Position numbers and translations under genes: made by a program. From Magnetococcales bacterium (GTDB lineage: Bacteria; Pseudomonadota; Magnetococcia; Magnetococcales; JADFWU01), in the NCBI GenBank assembly GCA_015234045.1, contig JADFWU010000016.1:1-64000 (forward strand): DNA of 64,000 bases. The letters are read 5' to 3'. Positions 32,663 to 41,342 of the stretch are shown one piece after another (within the stretch, counting starts at the first letter, position 1; each line of letters begins with the position of its first letter). Below the pieces are notes generated by a model. It made no database searches. It was given only the letters and a program-made list of their open reading frames with translations, and had not been told where the DNA came from.

Positions 32663-35600
32663 TGATATCAATATCCATACTTTCGGCCATGCGTTTCAAG
32701 ATGGCAATTGCCTGATCAAAATCATATTGTTCGATCCGGTCTTGCAGACGTGCCACCAAGCGTTGTGCAGCTCTATCTTGCAACAATGCAGATAGTTTAT
32801 CCATTGTCGAATCGGTTTCAACACTATTCTCTTCCAACAAGGTGACTAACGCTTGGAGTAATGGTGCCACCTGTTGCTTGTCCACCTGGATGGGCTCTCG
32901 ACGCTCTTCGACAACGTTATCCGCCTCACTCTGTGTGGTCTCAAGAGATTTCAGAGCGTTCAACAAAACGGTTAAAGCGGTCTCAAACGCTGACAGTGTT
33001 GAATTGAGGCGTTCACGTTCTTGAGGATGGTCACTACGCAGTATCTCTTCAAGTGCCTCCGCATGCTGTTGCAACACAACAGCACCGATGCCGGAAGCGA
33101 CACCCTTGATCGCATGGAGCAAACCACCGGCCTGTTCGATATCGCCTTGATTCAATGCGTTTTGCAGTGTTGCCATGGTATCAATATTTTCTTGACCAAA
33201 GCGCAGCAAAAGACGGCGATAAAGCGTGTGATTACCACGCACCTGAGCCAGACCAGCCACCTGATCCAATCCCTCTATTTCTGCCATCACCATAGGCGCG
33301 GCTGTATCTTGGGTCAGGTCATTTTTTACACTATTCAGCTGAATACAGCGTGAAAGCAGACCATATAATCTTTTTGGTCGCAACGGCTTGGCCAAATGTT
33401 CGGTCATACCAACATCCAGACAGCGTTTACGGTCCTCTTTCAGAGCGTGAGCAGTCATGGCAATGATGGGAAGATCAACAAAGCGCGGCACTTTTCGAAT
33501 CTGTCGTGCTGCTTCAAAACCATCCATGACGGGCATTTGAATATCCATCAACACCGCTTGGAATTCAGACAAAGCCACTTTCTGTACCGCTTCCTGCCCG
33601 TTGGCCGCCTCCTCCACTTCCAGACCAGCCCGCTCCAACAGTTCACGACCAATTTCACGGTTGATGGCGTTATCATCCACCAATAGAACACGGGCTCCAC
33701 CGATCTTCTCAGTCGTGTCTTCTTCATCCGCCAACACACGGTTGTCATGGCTCCGCTGTCCAGAATCTTCACCAAACGATTCCAGAACCACATCGCGCAG
33801 TCGGGATCGGGTTGGTGGACGACTGAGACACGCATCCACCATCTGTTCGATAATATCCTGTTCCGTATCAAAACTGGTGAGCAAAACGATTTTTGGACAA
33901 AACGCAGGATCAGGAAACGCATCACCCGCTACCAAAGCGGTTTCAAAATCGCTCATAATCGGCTGATCCAGATCAACCAGCAACAGATCACATGCCTGCG
34001 CGCCTATTGCAATTGCGTTAAGATGTGCCAACGCCTGTTCATCAGCTGCCAGAGATGTCACGTCCAGTGAGAGAGCGGATAAAATCTCTGCTGTCAATAA
34101 CCGACTCAACGGACGCGAATCAATCACCGTCACCGCCATATTGAGCAACGCATCAGGCAACCAACAGGGCGCGATTTCACGCTGCTCAGACCGACTGGCA
34201 AACGATATCGAAAATGAAAAAGTACTGCCATCTCCAGGCGTACTGGCGGCCCAAATATCCCCTTTCATCAACCCGACAAGGCGCTTACATATGGTCAAAC
34301 CAAGACCTGTTCCACCATATTTTCGTGTGGTGGAACCATCCGCCTGAATGAAAGGATCAAATAGACTGGGCAGTCGATCCTGTTCGATACCAATACCGGA
34401 ATCCTTTACCGCAAAAACAATCTCGATCGTTTGCGCGTCTTTGACTTTCGGTGTAGCACTGACCTCAATGGAACCGGTGTCAGTAAACTTGATGGCGTTA
34501 CGGATCAGGTTGATCAACACCTGCTCCAAACGCTGATCATCACCAATCAACATGGTATCGAACTCTGGTGGTATACGATAAACCAGATCAACACCCTTCT
34601 GTTCCGATTGGATGCTGAACAGATCCGCCAAACGATCAAACACATCGTGGATTCGAAATGAAACCGGATCAAGCTCTAACCGACCCGCCTCAATTTTGGA
34701 GAAGTCCAACACATCGTCCAGCAATCCCATCAAAGTATGCGAAGAATTTTTCACCTTACGCAGATAGTCGCGCATGCGGGCGGTGATATCCATCTTCAGG
34801 GCCAGCTCAGTAAAACCCATAATGGCGTTCATGGGTGTGCGTATTTCATGGCTGGTATTGGCGATAAATTCACTCTTGGCCTTGCTGGACTCCTCGGCCA
34901 CTGACAACGTCTCTTCCAGCGATTTCAACAACTGCTTTCGCTGGGTTATGTCTTGTAGAAAAGCGGTGAACTGGCGATTCTGACGATGATGGATTGTGGT
35001 GAGCGACACTTCCAGATCTATAGGCTTACCACTGCTATGGCGGCCTCTTACCTCCAACCGTTTTTGAAGCTCTCCACTCTGTTTAAGATTTTTGAGACAC
35101 CCATCAAGCCCTTTACGATTGATATCACAGTTGTTGGTTGGCACGACGGTATTGAAACGATGACCAAGCACATCCTCTTTGGTCTTGCCAAACAGCGTTT
35201 CCGCCGCTGGATTGAAATCCATCATACGTCCATGATCATCAGCCACCACAATGGCATCCAGAGCATTATCCAAAATCGCCTGCTGACGGGTCAGCAGACT
35301 TTTCATATCTTGATGGCGCTCGAGATTTTCGATGGTTTGCGAAACCAGACAGGAGAGCTCTTCTTTACGGAAAGGCTTAGGCAGATAGTAGTTGGCACCG
35401 CTTTTAATAAAACGTACCGCCAAATCACGATCCCCAACGCTGGACAGACCAATCACCGCCATATCATCACGGGAAAAGTGAGCGCGTATTTTGTGCGTCA
35501 GTTCCAGACCATCCATGCCCGGCATCTGGAAATCAGTAATGACCAGGTGGATCTGTTGTTGTTGAATAATTTTCAGCGCTTGGGCACCATCACTGGCTTC

Positions 35601-36056
35601 AACAAGACCAAAACCGTGCCGCTCAAGATGCTGGCCAACCATCCGCCGTGCCGCACGCGAATCATCCACCACCAGAACTTTAAAACGCCCATTGCGGCGC
35701 AATCTGCTGATAAAGTGGATGACCGAATCAATAACGCCGATATTATCTTTAATGAAATAGTCCAATATGCCCTTTTCGAGCATACTGGCTTGCACATCCT
35801 TACTATACTTTCCGCTCAAAACAGCAGAGCGTATCCCTTTGGCAAGACAGGTAGTGACGATTTCACCATCCGCCGCATCCGGCAGAACCAAATCCAGTAT
35901 CCCCACCAAAAACGGATGCTGCGCCGACTCAATAAGCGCCACAGCCTCCGCATGGCTCTTTGCCCACAGCACATTCAAATCCAGCTTTTGCTGAATTCTC
36001 TGTGTCATCAAAGAGGCAAAACTTTTCGAATCTTCAACAAACAGGATGGATTCCAT
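32655..36056 (-). CDS. Hybrid histidine kinase REC-REC-PAS-HisKA-HATPase-REC-HPt
   Basis: 1133 residues from ATG 36056; the ORF runs to TTG 36095, but MESILFVEDSKSF abuts the first receiver. Order: REC (with LDLVLPDAA), REC (VLVVDDSRAARR, DFQMPGMDG), PAS, HisKA (SHEIRTPMN), HATPase_c (NAIKFTD, GGTGLGLTI). Next is a degenerate receiver with LLVDLDQPIMSD, then a normal receiver (LLVDDNAINRE, LMDIQMPVMDG) and HPt (HAIKGVASGIG), plus a helical extension. No membrane segment is present, so it is cytoplasmic. The architecture allows a full His-Asp-His-Asp relay within one protein, ending on the coupled REC-PAS regulator. The large plus-strand ORF 34986-36128 is a shadow. Confidence 0.92.
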   Translation of the reverse strand: MESILFVEDSKSFASLMTQRIQQKLDLNVLWAKSHAEAVALIESAQHPFLVGILDLVLPDAADGEIVTTCLAKGIRSAVLSGKYSKDVQASMLEKGILDYFIKDNIGVIDSVIHFISRLRRNGRFKVLVVDDSRAARRMVGQHLERHGFGLVEASDGAQALKIIQQQQIHLVITDFQMPGMDGLELTHKIRAHFSRDDMAVIGLSSVGDRDLAVRFIKSGANYYLPKPFRKEELSCLVSQTIENLERHQDMKSLLTRQQAILDNALDAIVVADDHGRMMDFNPAAETLFGKTKEDVLGHRFNTVVPTNNCDINRKGLDGCLKNLKQSGELQKRLEVRGRHSSGKPIDLEVSLTTIHHRQNRQFTAFLQDITQRKQLLKSLEETLSVAEESSKAKSEFIANTSHEIRTPMNAIMGFTELALKMDITARMRDYLRKVKNSSHTLMGLLDDVLDFSKIEAGRLELDPVSFRIHDVFDRLADLFSIQSEQKGVDLVYRIPPEFDTMLIGDDQRLEQVLINLIRNAIKFTDTGSIEVSATPKVKDAQTIEIVFAVKDSGIGIEQDRLPSLFDPFIQADGSTTRKYGGTGLGLTICKRLVGLMKGDIWAASTPGDGSTFSFSISFASRSEQREIAPCWLPDALLNMAVTVIDSRPLSRLLTAEILSALSLDVTSLAADEQALAHLNAIAIGAQACDLLLVDLDQPIMSDFETALVAGDAFPDPAFCPKIVLLTSFDTEQDIIEQMVDACLSRPPTRSRLRDVVLESFGEDSGQRSHDNRVLADEEDTTEKIGGARVLLVDDNAINREIGRELLERAGLEVEEAANGQEAVQKVALSEFQAVLMDIQMPVMDGFEAARQIRKVPRFVDLPIIAMTAHALKEDRKRCLDVGMTEHLAKPLRPKRLYGLLSRCIQLNSVKNDLTQDTAAPMVMAEIEGLDQVAGLAQVRGNHTLYRRLLLRFGQENIDTMATLQNALNQGDIEQAGGLLHAIKGVASGIGAVVLQQHAEALEEILRSDHPQERERLNSTLSAFETALTVLLNALKSLETTQSEADNVVEERREPIQVDKQQVAPLLQALVTLLEENSVETDSTMDKLSALLQDRAAQRLVARLQDRIEQYDFDQAIAILKRMAESMDIDINE

Positions 36057-36128
36057 CCCAACCATACCCCCCTGAACCAACACCCTCCCACTCAAAAGAG
36101 GCTGGTTTATGAATTGTGCTATTCATAG

Positions 36129-36578
36129 ATTATTCTCAATTTTTCTATTCTGTACAATCCGCATGGCACCAGCAAGCATAATCGACTCGGTATCATCTCA
36201 TAGTAATCCAACATTCCTGTTGACCTTGATTTTTTATTTATTGAGTTACAGAGAGGATGATTATCTATAATTAATTATTATAGAAAGGGCCGTATTTAGA
36301 ATTATTAATTGCTTAATACGATCACTTTTTATAAAACAACAAGAACATGAAGAGCGTATTACATACAGAATGTAATACTGTAATTTCGATTCAAATTCAC
36401 ACAACAAATCCCAACCTGAGTGGAGCCCCTGGTGATATTTTTACGCCGCTTTTGATAGGCAAAGCAGATCATCAGAACAAAAACAGCACCAGGGCCGAAA
36501 CGGCTGACCGTTCAAATTTTAGACGAAACCGCTATAAACGTCAGCGCCAGACGCTTATTGATTCATTACATGAACACC
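36129..36578. other. AT-rich gap containing a palindromic repeat
   Basis: 450 bases between the kinase start and the diguanylate cyclase stop. The first 280 are AT-rich and likely hold the kinase promoter on the minus strand. 36407-36535 is the repeat described separately. The plus-strand 90-residue ORF across it is not protein-like. Confidence 0.4.
36407..36535. repeat. Palindromic intergenic repeat, copy 1
   Basis: About 129 bases matching 57314-57437 almost throughout (aacctgagtgg, ccctggtgat, cgccgcttttgata, gcagatcatcag, caccaggg, ttcaaattttagac). The outer arms ccctggtgat / caccaggg are inverted. Partial tails occur at 43153-43194 and 26973-26999. Confidence 0.8.
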
Positions 36579-38018
36579 CTACAATGAAACGACAAGCGCC
36601 CGTTTTTTCTTCTTTTTGACCTTTTTCTTTGCCTTATACATCATTTCATCAGCGGCTTTGAGGATATGTTTGCCATCTTCACCGTGATCCGGGTAAGTGG
36701 CAATGCCAATGCTTAACTTGATTTTCAATTTATGACCGTTGAAATCAAGATCAACATCTGTGCCATCCACCACACGATTGGCCAGCACCTCGGCCATATC
36801 CCGATTGGTTTCCGGCAATAACGCCACAAACTCATCTCCACCTAGACGGCAACAGCTGTCACTGTCCCGGGCTACTTCATTGAGAATACGGGAAAACTCC
36901 ACCAAAATATGATCACCCGCATCGTGACCAATCTCATCATTGACCTTTTTAAAATCATTCAGGTCAATGTAAAGAATGGAAAACTTTTTATCATAACGCC
37001 GGGAATCATTTTCAATCTCTTTAATTCGCTCTTCGAAAAAGGCACGATTAGGCAGCCCCGTCAACGCATCATAGACCGACTTTCTCTTGTAGTGGTCGGC
37101 GCGCTCTTTGAGCATGGACTCAAGCGTCTTGATCTCAATGATACCTGACAGGGTGTTGGCAACGGTTCGAAGGAAAGAGACATCCTCTGGGCTGGCTTTC
37201 TGATGGGCGGTGTTATAGAGGTTTAGAATGCCAACAAGCGTTTGATCTTTCTTGATTTTAAAAATCAGATGACCGTGATCCTCCATGCCATCAAAGACGA
37301 AATCATGGTCATGATCCAGGCAGGAAGCCAGCCATTCATCTTTGTCGGACGCGGCCAGCCGTCCGCACAGACAATACCCATAAGCAATGTTATCACAATT
37401 GGTTAAAACTGCCGTGCCATCAAGACCATGCTGAGCAATAACTTGCAATCGGCGCGTGTCGGGATTGGCCAAAAACACCATGCCACGATGATGAATATCC
37501 AACCAGTCCAGCTCAAAAATGATCTGGAGCGCTTTTTCCATCAATTTACCAAGCGGCTTATTATCCATCAGCAATTTGGTAATTCTATTAATCGCGTGCG
37601 ACCGCTGCGCCTGTTTTCGTCCCTCTTTATCCGCTTGGGTGACGTTGGTAATATCCAACACCGTGCCCTTCATATGATGCCCATCTTGTTGATCAAAATG
37701 CTGGGCACGTTGCAGAATCATCCTCTCTTGCCCATCTGGGCGCACAATTCGATGAACAATCTGATAAAAAGATCTGAACTCTATACTCTCCGTCACCGCC
37801 GCTTTCACATCGGCTCGATCGTCTGGATGAACAAAGTCCAGAAACGACTCATACCTCTCTTTAAACTGTTGTTGAGAAGTACCGAATATGGAAAACACTT
37901 TGTCTGACCAGAAGAGCTGATTCTTCGAGATATTCCAATCCCAAGTCCCTAACAACGCAATATCATAGAACTCCTGATGGTGGCTGGTAAGCAAATCCCC
38001 ACTTAAGCGTTCAACCAT
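36579..38018 (-). CDS. Diguanylate cyclase, PAS-GAF-GGDEF
   Basis: 479 residues from ATG 38018, which has AGAGGAAC upstream; the ORF track's start at 38174 adds 52 residues that look non-coding. A PAS domain (about 15-120, GTWDWNISKNQLFWSDKVFSIFG) is followed by GAF (about 150-300) and GGDEF (about 315-475). The active site is RLGGDEFVALLPE, and RDSD placed five residues earlier is the RxxD inhibitory site, so it should make c-di-GMP and be product-inhibited. The C-terminus is strongly basic (KAKKKVKKKKKRA). No EAL domain. A PilZ receptor exists in the same window (hisE fusion), but no direct link is shown. Confidence 0.93.
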   Translation of the reverse strand: MVERLSGDLLTSHHQEFYDIALLGTWDWNISKNQLFWSDKVFSIFGTSQQQFKERYESFLDFVHPDDRADVKAAVTESIEFRSFYQIVHRIVRPDGQERMILQRAQHFDQQDGHHMKGTVLDITNVTQADKEGRKQAQRSHAINRITKLLMDNKPLGKLMEKALQIIFELDWLDIHHRGMVFLANPDTRRLQVIAQHGLDGTAVLTNCDNIAYGYCLCGRLAASDKDEWLASCLDHDHDFVFDGMEDHGHLIFKIKKDQTLVGILNLYNTAHQKASPEDVSFLRTVANTLSGIIEIKTLESMLKERADHYKRKSVYDALTGLPNRAFFEERIKEIENDSRRYDKKFSILYIDLNDFKKVNDEIGHDAGDHILVEFSRILNEVARDSDSCCRLGGDEFVALLPETNRDMAEVLANRVVDGTDVDLDFNGHKLKIKLSIGIATYPDHGEDGKHILKAADEMMYKAKKKVKKKKKRALVVSL

Positions 38019-38433
38019 AACGGTTCCTCTGTAGTCGTCATATCCCCCCAAAAAATTATTTAATAGAATGCATTTTTCTGTATTGCGACAGAGTAAGCCC
38101 GAACATTTCACAAATTCCTGCTGCTCTCGCTTACCATTTGATTCATCAGTAAATTTTCCCTCCTTTGGTCGCATCTAAACAAGCACGACACATAATCGAA
38201 AAATTTACTGACAAATCATATCGCTGAACCATAATTGAAGGGACTCTTGAAATTTTCATGCTAGACAGAGTCTGCCTATTCAACCTTGCCCTAAAACTGT
38301 CACTTTCGGCTCATCATGCCATAATTGTCAACCTAACCTTCTTAATTAATTTAAATATATGACATTATTATGCGGATTGGTAATACATTTTATTGATTGA
38401 TAAAAATTTCAGATACCAACAGCAAGTGAGGGA

Positions 38434-38462
38434 TTGACTATATGTATGGGATTCCATATATT
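38434..38462 (+). promoter_or_regulatory. arsR operon promoter with overlapping operator
   Basis: TTGACT (38434-38439), a 17-base spacer and TATATT (38457-38462) form a near-consensus sigma70 promoter. The spacer lies within the palindrome TATATG-TATGGGATTC-CATATA (38439-38460), a plausible ArsR dimer site that would block RNA polymerase until arsenite binds. The position also shows that the ORF's TTG/early ATG starts are upstream of the transcript. Confidence 0.75.
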
Positions 38463-38475
38463 CATCAAAACAGAT

Positions 38476-38835
38476 ATGGATGAGGCCATGATTGAACCAA
38501 CAACACTTTTCAAAGCACTGGCGGATGAAACACGCCTGCGTTGTCTGATTCTATTAATCCACGAGCAGGAGCTCTGCGTGTGCGAATTGTGCCACGCTCT
38601 GGATATCACGCAACCCAAGATCTCACGCCACTTGGCCACACTACGCAACAATGGTGTTGTGCAGGATCGCCGGTCTGGGCAATGGATCTACTATAGTTTG
38701 CATCCCGAATTGGCGACATGGGCAACTCAAATTATGCAAAATGCCGCTCAAGGTGCACGCAGTTTAGAGCCATTTACCAGAGATCAACAGCGACTTACTT
38801 CAATGCCGGATCGACCAACGCGCTGCTGTAGCTGA
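38476..38835 (+). CDS. arsR: ArsR-family arsenic-responsive repressor
   Basis: About 119 residues with a winged-helix fold: TTLFKALADETRLRCLILL, the metalloid-sensing ELCVCEL, recognition helix TQPKISRHLATLRNNG and wing DRRSGQWIYYSL. The two adjacent cysteines of CVC bind arsenite and release DNA. A Cys pair near the end (RCCS) is extra. The ORF begins at TTG 38434 inside the promoter, so translation must start later. ATG 38476 or ATG 38488 both fit; the former is nearly leaderless and the latter has GATGAGG close by. It heads the arsR-GAPDH-arsJ operon and presumably autoregulates it. Confidence 0.92.
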   Translation: MDEAMIEPTTLFKALADETRLRCLILLIHEQELCVCELCHALDITQPKISRHLATLRNNGVVQDRRSGQWIYYSLHPELATWATQIMQNAAQGARSLEPFTRDQQRLTSMPDRPTRCCS

Positions 38836-38871
38836 TGGAAGCACGCTCAATTCTACAGAAAGAGGAATACT

Positions 38872-39888
38872 ATGACCATTCGTGTAGGCATCAATGGATT
38901 TGGCCGTATGGGCCGTTTAGGACTCCGGGCCGCTTGGGGTCAATTTGACACATTGGAATTTGTCCATATTAACGAAATCGCCGGTGATGCAGTCTGCTCG
39001 GCGCACCTGCTTAAATATGACTCGGTTCATGGCAAATGGGATCATGATGTCTCATCGGATGGCAACAACATCATTATTGATGGCCACTCCATGAGCTACT
39101 CCAGCGCCAAAACACCCGCAGAAGTAGATTGGCAAGGCATGGGCATCGATATGGTGATCGAATGCTCCGGCAAATTCAAAACCATGGACGCACTCAAACC
39201 CTATTTTGACCAAGGTGTTAAAAAAGTGCTGGTGTCCGCACCGGTAAAAGATCCTGACGCAGCCAACATCGTCTATGGCATCAATGATGATATTTACGAT
39301 GCCGCGCGTCACGATGTCATAACAGCGGCATCATGCACCACCAACTGCATGGCACCGGTCGTAAAAGTGATGTTGGAAAAACTGGGGATTCGCCATGTCT
39401 GCATGACCACCATTCACGATATCACCAACACGCAAACCATCATCGACAAAGGTCATAAGGACCTACGCCGCGCCCGTGCCTGTTCCATGTCGCTGATCCC
39501 AACCACCAGCGGTTCTGCCACTGCGATTATTCAGATATTCCCGGAATTGGCGGGCAAAATGAACGGCCTTGCCGTGCGTGTCCCACTGCTCAACGCTTCA
39601 TTGACCGATATGGTTTTCGAAGTGGAACGCCCAACCACGGTTGAAGAGGTAAACGGCTTCATGAAAGAAGCGGCGGACGGCCCATTAAAAGGCATATTGG
39701 GCTATGAGGATCTGCCACTGGTCTCCATCGACTACAACAACGATACCCGCTCCTCTATCGTTGATGGACCATCCACCATGGTAACGGATGGCACACAGGT
39801 CAAAATGCTGCTCTGGTATGACAATGAGGTGGGTTACGCCTGTCGCATGATGGAACTGGCTGACAAAATCGCCACCTCTATCCGTTAA
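38872..39888 (+). CDS. ArsJ-associated glyceraldehyde-3-phosphate dehydrogenase
   Basis: A 338-residue GAPDH with the NAD fold start [13 protein letters not shown], catalytic Cys in [12 protein letters not shown], His in [10 protein letters not shown] and substrate-binding arginine loops. Placement between arsR and arsJ identifies it as the arsenic-pathway paralogue: it uses arsenate instead of phosphate on glyceraldehyde-3-phosphate to form 1-arseno-3-phosphoglycerate, which ArsJ exports. This differs from housekeeping Gap by context and divergent loops such as [11 protein letters not shown]. It starts 36 bases after arsR. Pathway knowledge is from characterised homologues; the sequence alone shows a canonical GAPDH. 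Confidence 0.9.
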   Translation: MTIRVGINGFGRMGRLGLRAAWGQFDTLEFVHINEIAGDAVCSAHLLKYDSVHGKWDHDVSSDGNNIIIDGHSMSYSSAKTPAEVDWQGMGIDMVIECSGKFKTMDALKPYFDQGVKKVLVSAPVKDPDAANIVYGINDDIYDAARHDVITAASCTTNCMAPVVKVMLEKLGIRHVCMTTIHDITNTQTIIDKGHKDLRRARACSMSLIPTTSGSATAIIQIFPELAGKMNGLAVRVPLLNASLTDMVFEVERPTTVEEVNGFMKEAADGPLKGILGYEDLPLVSIDYNNDTRSSIVDGPSTMVTDGTQVKMLLWYDNEVGYACRMMELADKIATSIR

Positions 39889-39938
39889 CTATTTGATGCC
39901 ACCTTAACACCGGCACAGCGTTGATCTGGAGAAAAACC

Positions 39939-41168
39939 ATGGCCAGCACCGATAAACAGAGCATGGGCTTGAAGGTCTACCTGATCATCACGCTGGCCTA
40001 TTGGGCCTTTACCCTGACCGATGGTGCCATTCGGATGTTGGTGGTACTGCACTTTCACAACTTGGGCTTTGCACCGCTTAAGATCGCCTTTCTGTTTCTG
40101 TTCTATGAAATTTTCGGTGTAATCACCAATGGCGTTGGCGGTTGGATCGCGGCACGTATCGGCCTGAATCGCACCATGATCACCGGCGGTTTTCTGCAAG
40201 TTGCCGCCCTGGCCATGCTGGCGGCTGATCCCACTTGGTTGACGGTTAGCTATATCATGGCATCCATGGCACTGTCTGGCATTGCCAAAGATCTTAATAA
40301 GATGAGCGCAAAATCCAGCGTCAAGCTGGTGGTACCCAAAGGCGCAGAAGCGGAAACCCGGCTGTTTAAGTGGGTTGCCATTCTCACCGGATCAAAGAAC
40401 ACTCTGAAGGGCGCTGGATTTTTTCTAGGTGGTTTTCTGCTGTTTAGCATCGGGTTTCGCGGATCCATGGCAGGCATGGCGGCAGCGCTGTTTCTGGTCT
40501 ATCTGCTCACATGGTGGTTTCTGCCCTCGGATATGGGCATTGCCAAAGCCAAATTCAGTCAGATTTTTTCCAAATCCCGTGAAATTAACATACTTTCTGC
40601 GGCCCGTTTCTTTCTGTTCGGCTCTCGGGATGTCTGGTTTGTCGTGGGTTTGCCGGTTTTCCTCGCCTCGGTAACCGGCTGGAGCCATCTGGAAGTAGGT
40701 GGCTTTCTGGCACTCTGGGTGGTGTGCTACGGCTTTGTTCAGGCCGCTGCGCCCACCATGTTGAAAAAGAGCAACCATGGACGCGGTCCGCAAGGTGCCA
40801 GCGCACGTAACTGGGCCTTTCTGCTGGCACTCTTTCCTGTGGGGCTCGCACTGGCACTGATGCAACAAACTGATCCCGCGTTAGCCCTCATCATCGGGCT
40901 ATTTTTATTCGGTGCAGTATTCGCCATCAACTCTGCGGTTCACTCCTATCTGATTCTAGCCTATTCAGACCATGACAAAGTCGCCATGAACGTTGGCTTT
41001 TATTACATGGCTAATGCAGCCGGACGTCTGACCGGTACGGTACTCTCCGGTTGGGCCTATCAAACACAGGGTCTAATCGGCTGTTTATGGTGGTCTACCG
41101 GGTTTGTGTTAATGGCGGGACTCATCTCGGTATTGTTACCTCCTGTTCGACAAACACAGCAAGAATAA
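39939..41168 (+). CDS. arsJ: Organoarsenical efflux permease ArsJ
   Basis: A 409-residue major facilitator superfamily protein with about ten to twelve transmembrane helices. The N-terminal LIITLAYWAFTLTDGAIRMLVVLHF and GAGFFLGGFLLFSIGFRG segments are typical of ArsJ. It exports 1-arseno-3-phosphoglycerate, which decays outside to arsenate, giving arsenate resistance without arsenate reduction. ATG 39939 (GGAGAAAAACC upstream) is preferred to the ORF's TTG 39921. It ends the operon; no arsC, acr3 or arsB is nearby, so resistance here rests on the GAPDH-ArsJ route. Confidence 0.92.
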   Translation: MASTDKQSMGLKVYLIITLAYWAFTLTDGAIRMLVVLHFHNLGFAPLKIAFLFLFYEIFGVITNGVGGWIAARIGLNRTMITGGFLQVAALAMLAADPTWLTVSYIMASMALSGIAKDLNKMSAKSSVKLVVPKGAEAETRLFKWVAILTGSKNTLKGAGFFLGGFLLFSIGFRGSMAGMAAALFLVYLLTWWFLPSDMGIAKAKFSQIFSKSREINILSAARFFLFGSRDVWFVVGLPVFLASVTGWSHLEVGGFLALWVVCYGFVQAAAPTMLKKSNHGRGPQGASARNWAFLLALFPVGLALALMQQTDPALALIIGLFLFGAVFAINSAVHSYLILAYSDHDKVAMNVGFYYMANAAGRLTGTVLSGWAYQTQGLIGCLWWSTGFVLMAGLISVLLPPVRQTQQE

Positions 41169-41342
41169 TTTCACCACGTCGCCAAATAGACATTAATTAT
41201 GGTAAAATGATGTGGTTCATGTTTTCAGTCACTTCTACCATGATGAAGCCTGACTATACACATGAGGTGCCCCCTAGCTTGGTATATTGACACTGCATTA
41301 CTGCGCTTTGCTGTATGCATAATTTGAGATGGACCAAGATCA

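Noticed and set aside
34986-36128. 380-aa plus-strand ORF opposite the hybrid kinase
   Set aside because: Antisense shadow of the kinase: no ribosome-binding site, composition unlike a folded protein and full overlap with well-recognised receiver and PAS domains.
36347-36619. 90-aa plus-strand ORF in the kinase/GGDEF gap
   Set aside because: It runs through the palindromic repeat and the 3' end of the cyclase gene; no family, no ribosome-binding site.
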